NCBI GenBank assembly: GCA_027036915.1
Contig: JALWCD010000110.1
Coordinates: 1 to 31,494 of the forward strand
DNA: 31,494 nucleotides
Source of the DNA: Thermodesulfatator sp.
Lineage (GTDB): Bacteria > Desulfobacterota > Thermodesulfobacteria > Thermodesulfobacteriales > Thermodesulfobacteriaceae
Direction: 5' to 3'
The translations under genes and the position numbers were made by a program. Below are positions 24,575 to 31,494 of the stretch, piece by piece. The notes under the pieces are model-generated. The model did not search any database. It worked only from the letters and a program-made list of their open reading frames with translations, and was not told where the DNA came from. Positions within the stretch are counted from its first letter, which is position 1. Each line of letters begins with the position of its first letter.

Positions 24575-26119
24575 ATGCAGCAGGGAATCAGAGCCGAGGA
24601 AATCAGTGATCTGATTAAAAAGAGGATCGAGGAATACGAAAAAAAGGTTGATCTCAACGAGATGGGCGTGGTCATCTCGGTGGGAGATGGCGTGGCCCGG
24701 GTATACGGTTTGCGAAACTGTCAGGCCATGGAGCTCATCGAGTTCCCGGGCGGCGAGATGGGGATCGCCCTCAACCTGGAGTTCGATAATGTGGGGGTCC
24801 CCATCATGGGGGATGCTACCAAGATCAAGGAAGGGGATATCGCCAAGCGGACGGGCCGTATCGCGGAGGTTCCGGTAGGGGAGGCCGTGATCGGCCGGGT
24901 GGTGGATCCTCTGGGCCGACCGCTGGACGGTAAGGGGCCCATTGAGGCCAAGGAGTTCCGGCGGATCGAGGTCAAGGCTCCGGGTATTATCGCCCGGCGG
25001 CCCGTGCATGAGCCCATGTACACCGGGCTTAAGGCCATCGACGCCATGACCCCTATCGGGCGGGGGCAGCGTGAGCTTATTATCGGCGACCGTCAGACCG
25101 GGAAGACGGCCATCTGTGTGGATGCCATCCTGGCGCAGAAGGATACGGATGTTTACTGCATCTATGTGGCGGTAGGGCAGAAGAAATCCACCGTGGCCCA
25201 GATTGTGGAGACCCTGCGGAAATATGGGGCCATGGAGTACACCACGGTGGTGGTGGCCTGTGCCTCCGATCCGGCCACGCTGCAGTACATTGCGCCCTAC
25301 GCCGGTTGTGCGATGGGGGAGTATTTCCGGGATACGGGGCGCCACGCGCTCATCATATACGACGATCTTTCCAAGCAGGCCAACGCTTACCGTGAGGTTT
25401 CGTTGCTTCTGCGTCGTCCGCCGGGTCGTGAGGCCTATCCGGGAGACATTTTCTATAACCACTCCCGGCTTCTTGAGCGCGCGGCCAAGCTTAATGAGAA
25501 CTATGGCGGAGGGTCGCTTACCGCTCTTCCGGTTATTGAGACCCTGCAGGGAGACGTTTCGGCCTATATTCCCACCAACGTGATTTCCATCACGGACGGT
25601 CAGGTCTATCTGGAGCCCGGTCTCTTTTTTGCCGGTATTCGTCCGGCGATTAACGTGGGGCTTTCGGTCTCCCGGGTGGGAGGCGCGGCCCAGATTAAGG
25701 CCATGAAACAGGTGGCCGGAAGGTTGCGTCTGGAACTGGCCCAGTACCGGGAGCTGGCGGCCTTCGCGCAGTTCGGCTCCGAGCTCGATCGGGCCACGCA
25801 GAGGGTGCTCCACCGGGGTGCGCGGCTGACCGAGATCCTCAAGCAGCCTCAGTATCAGCCGCTGCCGGTGGAAAAACAGGTTTGCATCCTCTTCGCCGGA
25901 ACCAGGGGCTATCTTGATGAGATGCCTCTGGAGGTGCTCGCGGACTACGAGCGGGAGCTCTATCAGTTCATTGAAAGCCGGTATCCGGAAATCTACAAAG
26001 AGATCCGGGAGAAGCAGGAGATCAGCCCGGAGCTTGAGGAGAAGATGCATGCGGCCCTGAAGGAGTTCAACGAGGAGTTCAAGAAGAATTACAATGTAGA
26101 ACCCGTACCGGTGCCGTAA
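24575..26119 (+). CDS. atpA: ATP synthase F1 subunit alpha
   Basis: The non-catalytic nucleotide-binding subunit, 514 residues. Walker A is GDRQTGKT (171-178), and the alpha/beta signature appears in [20 protein letters not shown]. Also clear are [30 protein letters not shown] and the arginine-bearing SVSRVG. It forms the alpha3beta3 head with AtpD. The start is ATG, directly after the atpH stop, with GGAGAGG upstream. It is followed by atpG after 11 nt. Confidence 0.98.
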   Translation: MQQGIRAEEISDLIKKRIEEYEKKVDLNEMGVVISVGDGVARVYGLRNCQAMELIEFPGGEMGIALNLEFDNVGVPIMGDATKIKEGDIAKRTGRIAEVPVGEAVIGRVVDPLGRPLDGKGPIEAKEFRRIEVKAPGIIARRPVHEPMYTGLKAIDAMTPIGRGQRELIIGDRQTGKTAICVDAILAQKDTDVYCIYVAVGQKKSTVAQIVETLRKYGAMEYTTVVVACASDPATLQYIAPYAGCAMGEYFRDTGRHALIIYDDLSKQANAYREVSLLLRRPPGREAYPGDIFYNHSRLLERAAKLNENYGGGSLTALPVIETLQGDVSAYIPTNVISITDGQVYLEPGLFFAGIRPAINVGLSVSRVGGAAQIKAMKQVAGRLRLELAQYRELAAFAQFGSELDRATQRVLHRGARLTEILKQPQYQPLPVEKQVCILFAGTRGYLDEMPLEVLADYERELYQFIESRYPEIYKEIREKQEISPELEEKMHAALKEFNEEFKKNYNVEPVPVP

Positions 26120-26130
26120 GGGGTTGAGAG

Positions 26131-27012
26131 ATGCCTAACTTAAGGGATATTCGGCGCAAGATAGAGGCCATTAAAAAGATCGGCCAGATTACGCGGGCCA
26201 TGAACATGGTGGCCGCGGCCAAGCTCCGCGGCGCCCAGACCCGTCTGGAGCAGTTCCGTCCCTATGGGGAAAAGTTCCGGGAGGTGATCTCGGAGCTGGT
26301 GGCCAGCCGGGCGGTTTTGCCCTCGCAGTTCCCGCTGATGGCCGTGCGGGAGGTCAAAACCGTAGGGCTGGTGCTGGTGACGGCCGATCGTGGTTTGTGC
26401 GGGGCGTTCAACAGCAATCTTATCAAGGAAGCCGAGAAGTTTATCGCCGAAAGGGAGGCTCAGGGGCAGGCCGTAAAACTCATTTGCGTGGGTAAAAAGG
26501 GCTACCAGTACTTCCGTCGGCAGGCGGAAGTGTTGGAGAGCTATACCGACGTGATGGGTCGAGTTCTCATGCAGGATGCCCGGACCATTGCCCGCCGAGC
26601 TATGCGGGCCTTCCTGGACGGGGAGATCGACGAGGCGCACGTGATTTATGGTTATTTCATCAACGTGGTGCGTCAGGTGCCTAAGCGAGAGAAACTTCTG
26701 CCTATCAGTGTGGAGGAGAGTCCAGAGAAGGAGGATAAGGGCTTTTCGGGGGCGCCGATTTATGAGCCCTCGCCGGAGGAGCTCTTTGACCAGATTCTTC
26801 CCATGTATGTGAACACGCGGATTTATGCGGCCATGCTCGAGACGGCCGTGAGCGAGCAGGCCGCGCGTATGACGGCCATGGACAACGCCAATCGGGCCTG
26901 TGGGGACATGGTGCGGGAGCTTACGCTTCTTTTTAACAAGACCAGACAGGCCTCCATCACCAAGGAGCTTATGGATATTGTGGGTGGTGCGGAGGCCATT
27001 AAGCAGGGCTAA
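26131..27012 (+). CDS. atpG: ATP synthase F1 subunit gamma
   Basis: The rotor shaft inside the alpha3beta3 head, 293 residues. The N-terminal helix LRDIRRKIEAIKKIGQITRAMNM and the C-terminal helix with SEQAARMTAMDNANRACGDM and RQASITKELMDIVGGAEA are typical. The middle Rossmann-like domain includes TADRGLCGAFNSNL. The length is normal. The ATG lies behind GGTTGAGAG. Confidence 0.97.
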   Translation: MPNLRDIRRKIEAIKKIGQITRAMNMVAAAKLRGAQTRLEQFRPYGEKFREVISELVASRAVLPSQFPLMAVREVKTVGLVLVTADRGLCGAFNSNLIKEAEKFIAEREAQGQAVKLICVGKKGYQYFRRQAEVLESYTDVMGRVLMQDARTIARRAMRAFLDGEIDEAHVIYGYFINVVRQVPKREKLLPISVEESPEKEDKGFSGAPIYEPSPEELFDQILPMYVNTRIYAAMLETAVSEQAARMTAMDNANRACGDMVRELTLLFNKTRQASITKELMDIVGGAEAIKQG

Positions 27013-27031
27013 AATCAACCCGAATACTTAA

Positions 27032-28504
<1,473 letters not shown>

Positions 28505-28505
28505 A

Positions 28506-28934
28506 ATGGCGCGAATCCTTCTGGAGATAGTTACTCCGGATAAGGTAGTCGTTAGTGAAGAGGTGGATATTGTGACCGCTCCGGGCGTGGCCGGAGAGTT
28601 CGGGGTGATGGCCGGCCACGCCCCGATGGTGGCCGGGATCAAGATCGGCCCCCTCCATTATCGGGTGGGCGACAAGGAAGAATGGGTGGCGGTGAGCGGG
28701 GGCTTCTGTGAGGTCACCGGTAAGAAGGTGACCTTTCTGGTGGAGGCGGCGGAGAAGGCCTATGAGATAGACGTGGAACGGGCCCTGCGGGCCAAGGAAA
28801 GGGCCGAAAAAAGGCTTCAGGAGGCCCAGGCCAAAGGGGACCGGATGGCGGAAGCGCGGGCCAGGGCGGCTCTTCAGAGGGCCCTTACGAGGATCGCCCT
28901 TGCGGAAAGGGTTAAAGCCGGACTTCCCCGTTAA
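28506..28934 (+). CDS. atpC: ATP synthase F1 subunit epsilon
   Basis: The 142-residue subunit has the N-terminal beta sandwich (LLEIVTPDKVVVSEEVDIVTAPG, GEFGVMAGHAPMV) and two C-terminal helices rich in Ala, Arg and Glu (about 85-140). It links gamma to the c ring and can inhibit hydrolysis. It is the last gene of the operon; genes for subunits a and c do not follow. A T-rich stretch (28950-28966) after the stop has no hairpin. Confidence 0.96.
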   Translation: MARILLEIVTPDKVVVSEEVDIVTAPGVAGEFGVMAGHAPMVAGIKIGPLHYRVGDKEEWVAVSGGFCEVTGKKVTFLVEAAEKAYEIDVERALRAKERAEKRLQEAQAKGDRMAEARARAALQRALTRIALAERVKAGLPR

Positions 28935-28943
28935 ACTTATCCC

Positions 28944-28972
28944 TTGTAGATTTTTCCTTTTCTTCTTATCAT
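28944..28972 (+). promoter_or_regulatory. Candidate promoter before the PEBP-family gene
   Basis: TTGTAG (28944-28949) and TATCAT (28967-28972) are exactly 17 nt apart. The predicted start site would fall almost on the ATG at 28979, implying a leaderless message or use of the internal ATG at 29045. Confidence 0.4.
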
Positions 28973-28978
28973 TTAAGC

Positions 28979-29512
28979 ATGAGATGGTGTATTCCCCTGG
29001 TAGGGGTATTGTTTTTACTGCTCTTAACGGTTAAAGGGAGGGCCATGAAGATCTGGTCGCCGGAGATCCCGAACGAGGGCAGGATTCCCAGAAAGTATGT
29101 CATGCCGGCGGCCGGAGGAGAAAACCTCTCCCCACCTTTAAAATGGGAAGGGGTACCTTCCGGGGCCAGGTCCCTGGTGCTGGTCTGTGTGGATACGCAT
29201 CCGGTGGCCCGGAACTGGATGCACTGGATAGTGATCGATATCCCCCCTGGGGTTAAGGAGCTACCCGAAGGGGCTTCCGGAAAAAACATGCCAGCCGGGG
29301 CCAGGGAGCTCGTCAATTCGTATGGTTTTAAGGGGTACGGAGGGCCTCAGCCTCCTCCGGGCACGGGCCCGCATCCCTATCACTTTATCCTCTATGCCCT
29401 GGATGTGGAAAATGTTGCCCTGCCCGAAAGGCCCTCTTTTGCCGAGGTGGAACGCTATCTTGAGGGGCACATTCTGGAAAAGGCATCCTTTGTAGCCTAT
29501 TATGAAAGATAG
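28979..29512 (+). CDS. YbhB/YbcL family (PEBP-like) protein, probably exported
   Basis: The core carries the PEBP/RKIP fold motifs: GENLSPPLKWEGVPSGARSL, the VCVDTHP loop, WMHWIVIDIPPG, YGFKGYGGPQPPPGTGPHPY and HFILYALD. Bacterial members have no settled substrate. Starting at 28979 adds 22 residues (MRWCIPLVGVLFLLLLTVKG, then RA) that look like a signal peptide, a form common in this family. No ribosome binding site is seen there. An ATG at 29045 has GGGAGG in front and would give a 155-residue cytoplasmic form. I favour the longer form because of the signal-like composition. It overlaps no neighbour; the next gene begins 13 nt later. Confidence 0.88.
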   Translation: MRWCIPLVGVLFLLLLTVKGRAMKIWSPEIPNEGRIPRKYVMPAAGGENLSPPLKWEGVPSGARSLVLVCVDTHPVARNWMHWIVIDIPPGVKELPEGASGKNMPAGARELVNSYGFKGYGGPQPPPGTGPHPYHFILYALDVENVALPERPSFAEVERYLEGHILEKASFVAYYER

Positions 29513-29525
29513 GGAGGCCCGCGAA

Positions 29526-29801
29526 ATGACCAAGAACGCCAAAGCCTCTGAAAGGCGGCATCGGATCGTGGCTCGCAAGCCGGTCACGGTCCTGGTGCGC
29601 GAAAAACTGGTTTGTCCTTATTGCGGAAACGAGGAAGAATTTTACGAGGTGGCAGAAAACGCTTATGTGGTGGTTCATTTCCTGCAAAACGAAGACGGAA
29701 CCTTCGTTCCGGTAGAGGAAAACATGGAGGTGGCCGGCCTGGTGAAATTCTATTGCGGGAGGTGCCAGGCCGACCTCAGCCATCTCCGTGACAAGTTTTG
29801 A
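29526..29801 (+). CDS. Small conserved-looking zinc-ribbon protein
   Basis: A 91-residue protein with two CxxC knuckles (VCPYCGNEEEF and YCGRCQADLSHL) about 50 residues apart, which should bind one zinc. A basic N terminus (KNAKASERRHRIVARK) might contact nucleic acid; that is inference. I do not recognise a named family. I chose the ATG at 29526 because GGGAGG sits 8 nt upstream; an ATG at 29502 would overlap the preceding gene and lacks a site. Its stop shares bases with the ATP-grasp start (TGATG). Confidence 0.75.
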   Translation: MTKNAKASERRHRIVARKPVTVLVREKLVCPYCGNEEEFYEVAENAYVVVHFLQNEDGTFVPVEENMEVAGLVKFYCGRCQADLSHLRDKF

Positions 29802-30589
29802 TGCGCCCTCCGTGGGTCATCACCTCCAATCGGGCTCTGAGGGAACATTACCAGGCCCTAAAACCCGGAGACCTGATCCTGACCCGGATCAGTCTTAAGC
29901 CCGGAGAGGAAGGTCTTCTTCTGGATCTGGCCGAACGCGGGATTACGGCCTTTCCCTCCCTTCTGTCCCAGGCCCTCTCCCGTTCCAAGACCCTGCAAGC
30001 CACCGTGCTTGAGGAATTCATGCCCCCCGGCACCCGGGTTGTTCGGGACCGTCATGATGTCATCAGGGTCCTTTCGGAATACGCGGAGCTCGGGGTCGGA
30101 GAGGTGGTGACCAAGGAGGATCGGGCCAACTGCGGTCTGGGGGTTCATCTCTGGAGGAGTGTGGAGGAGATCTTCAACCACGCCGGCCGTCCGCCGCTTC
30201 AGTTCCCCTTCGTGCTTCAGCCCCGTTTTCGGGAGCTCAGGGACATTCGGGTGGTGGTGCTGGGTGATTATGTGGAAGCCTACGAAAGAAGGCATCCTTA
30301 CAGTTTTAGAAACAACCTCTATTTCGGAGGAGAGAGTCGGCCTTATGCGCTTTCGAAGGAGGAGTGGGCCTTCTGCGAACGGGTGATGGCCCGGGGGGGC
30401 TTCCCTTACGCCCATCTGGATCTGGTCTACACCGAGACTGGGGGCCCCTATCTCATGGAGATCAATCTGCGCGGGGGGCTCAAGGGGGCCCGTTTAACCC
30501 AGGAGGAATATCAACAGCGTCTTTCCGCCCTTACAGAGGCCTTCCTCAGGGCCTGGCTTGAGGAACACCCGGAGGCCCGGAAGCTCTGA
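29801..30589 (+). CDS. RimK-like ATP-grasp protein, substrate unknown
   Basis: The 262-residue protein has an ATP-grasp core. VVTKEDRANCGLGVHLWRS supplies the glycine loop, and RELRDIRVVVLGDYVEAYER, FRNNLYFGGESRPY, FPYAHLDLVYTE and GGPYLMEINLRGG supply the metal- and ATP-binding acidic residues. RimK relatives ligate amino acids or peptides to carboxylates; the substrate here is unknown. The first about 90 residues form a partial pre-ATP-grasp domain. The start at ATG 29801 overlaps the zinc-ribbon stop; a TTG one codon earlier is possible. The last 44 nt overlap the FG-GAP gene on the other strand. Confidence 0.85.
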   Translation: MRPPWVITSNRALREHYQALKPGDLILTRISLKPGEEGLLLDLAERGITAFPSLLSQALSRSKTLQATVLEEFMPPGTRVVRDRHDVIRVLSEYAELGVGEVVTKEDRANCGLGVHLWRSVEEIFNHAGRPPLQFPFVLQPRFRELRDIRVVVLGDYVEAYERRHPYSFRNNLYFGGESRPYALSKEEWAFCERVMARGGFPYAHLDLVYTETGGPYLMEINLRGGLKGARLTQEEYQQRLSALTEAFLRAWLEEHPEARKL

Positions 30590-31494
30590 CCCCCGGGCCA
30601 GAAAGGGGCAGGGCCAGAAGGTAGGATTCCCCTTCCTGGGTGAAGGGGTTCCCCTTGGCCACGGCCACCAGCAACTCGGGCCCCAGGATTCCCAGACCCT
30701 GAATGGGGCCCTCGAATCTGCCCGAAAGAGGCAACAATTCAAAGCCCGTAGCGGTGTAACTCAGGACCAGGACCTCGCCCGCGTTGTAAGCCGGGATGCC
30801 GGGCAGGAGATCGTGGTGACTGCTCTGGTTGGCCACCAGGATGACCTCCCGGCGGCCGTCGCCGTTTAAATCCCGAACCAGGAAGTTGACCTCCGCCGGA
30901 ATGGTTTCGGTATAGGTCTGCCGATAAGGCCCCACCTTTACCTTTACCCCGTAGAGGCTCCCGCCCACTTTCCGATTGGAGACCCAGAGCCTCCGGGTAT
31001 AGCGGTAGACCGCCAGTTTGTGTCCGCGATTGATGAAGATGGTCTCAAGATAGCCGTCTCCATCGAGGTCGGCGAAGGCCGAGCCTATGAGCCGAAACCC
31101 GGAGGGGACTTTGAGTTCATTTTTGTAGACTACGTCCCGTCCTTTTCGCCCCAGGATGTAGACTTTGTTTCCGAAGAATTCCTCCGGGGAGAAGGTCTGT
31201 CCCAGAAGGGTGTCGTTCAGGCCGTCGCCGTTAAAATCCATGAAGGCCAGGATGAGATTGAGCCCCCGGATTTCCGGACGGAGTTCCCGGCCCTCAAAAC
31301 GTAAAAGCTCGCTTTTGAGGCCGACGTTTTCCTGATAGACGTTGAGGGCGATCCATCCCCGGGGCCCCAGGGAGAAGTTGAGGACCCTGCCGAACCCCCG
31401 GAAGGTGTAACGGGCCAGAAGGCCTCCCCGGTAGCGAGCCACGTAAAGGGCCTTGGGGGTGAGATAGACCACCTCAGGCTGGCCATCCCCGTCG
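30546..31494 (-). CDS. FG-GAP/VCBS repeat protein (5' end beyond window)
   Basis: The frame is open to the right edge and carries at least four Asp-rich calcium loops spaced along the visible 316 residues: DGDGQPEVVYL at the very edge, DFNGDGLNDT, DLDGDGYLETIF and DLNGDGRREVIL. These are FG-GAP blades of a beta-propeller, typical of exported or surface proteins. The N terminus, including any signal peptide, lies outside the window. The C-terminal part (LGPELLVAVAKGNPFTQEGE) looks like a degenerate further blade. The 3' end overlaps the ATP-grasp gene tail-to-tail. The function is unknown. Confidence 0.88.
   Translation of the reverse strand, partial: DGDGQPEVVYLTPKALYVARYRGGLLARYTFRGFGRVLNFSLGPRGWIALNVYQENVGLKSELLRFEGRELRPEIRGLNLILAFMDFNGDGLNDTLLGQTFSPEEFFGNKVYILGRKGRDVVYKNELKVPSGFRLIGSAFADLDGDGYLETIFINRGHKLAVYRYTRRLWVSNRKVGGSLYGVKVKVGPYRQTYTETIPAEVNFLVRDLNGDGRREVILVANQSSHHDLLPGIPAYNAGEVLVLSYTATGFELLPLSGRFEGPIQGLGILGPELLVAVAKGNPFTQEGESYLLALPLSGPGVRASGPPGVPQARP

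Noticed and set aside
24539..26050. A 503-codon minus-strand frame opposite atpA
   Set aside because: Antisense shadow of the alpha subunit, with no ribosome site or recognisable domain.

Overview
The window looks like chromosomal DNA of a Gram-negative, thermophile-like, GC-rich bacterium. LpxC, RlpA and the mre operon imply an outer membrane and a rod shape. Proteins are rich in Arg, Glu and Leu, genes are tightly packed, and many starts are GTG or TTG. The ATP synthase operon (b'-b-delta-alpha-gamma-beta-epsilon, no a or c subunit), the archaeal-type cyclo-ligase and the SbtA-like peptide suggest Thermodesulfobacteriota/Desulfobacterota. That placement is inference; no rRNA is present.

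Layout, left to right. 1-4143 (minus): an unknown membrane protein, a 5-formyltetrahydrofolate cyclo-ligase family protein whose 3' end contains an exact 16-bp parS sequence, and a four-PAS hybrid histidine kinase running off the left edge. 4183-8231 (plus): rlpA-rnc-era, then lpxC and a SlyD-like FKBP. 8211-11817 (minus): yebC-ruvC-ruvA-ruvB-panB. 11980-12468 (plus): a 47-codon peptide gene with two in-frame UGA codons in an SGUSGUG tail, resembling SbtA-type selenocysteine RiPP precursors, followed by the broken C-terminal end of a SPASM radical-SAM maturase. 12419-13111 (minus): a DUF434 protein. 13241-15154 (plus): leuC-leuD and tRNA-Arg(CCG) with its own promoter. 15218-17527 (minus): ammB-gltX and a 29-residue single-span membrane peptide. 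17602-22828 (plus): mreB-mreC-mreD-mrdA-rodA. 22923-28934 (plus): the F1/stalk ATP synthase operon. 28979-30589 (plus): a PEBP-family protein, a zinc-ribbon protein and an ATP-grasp protein. 30546-31494 (minus): an FG-GAP repeat protein cut by the right edge.

Most of the window is housekeeping. The most unusual locus is 11980-12468, a putative selenocysteine-containing modified peptide. Its two UGA codons are followed by a SECIS-like hairpin, and next to it lies a decayed maturase, so modification would need an enzyme encoded elsewhere. The parS site suggests this region lies in the origin-proximal part of the chromosome. Within operons, neighbouring genes commonly share stop and start bases (ATGA, GTGA, TTGA), which implies translational coupling. 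All functions are read from sequence motifs and remembered family features; no searches were run.
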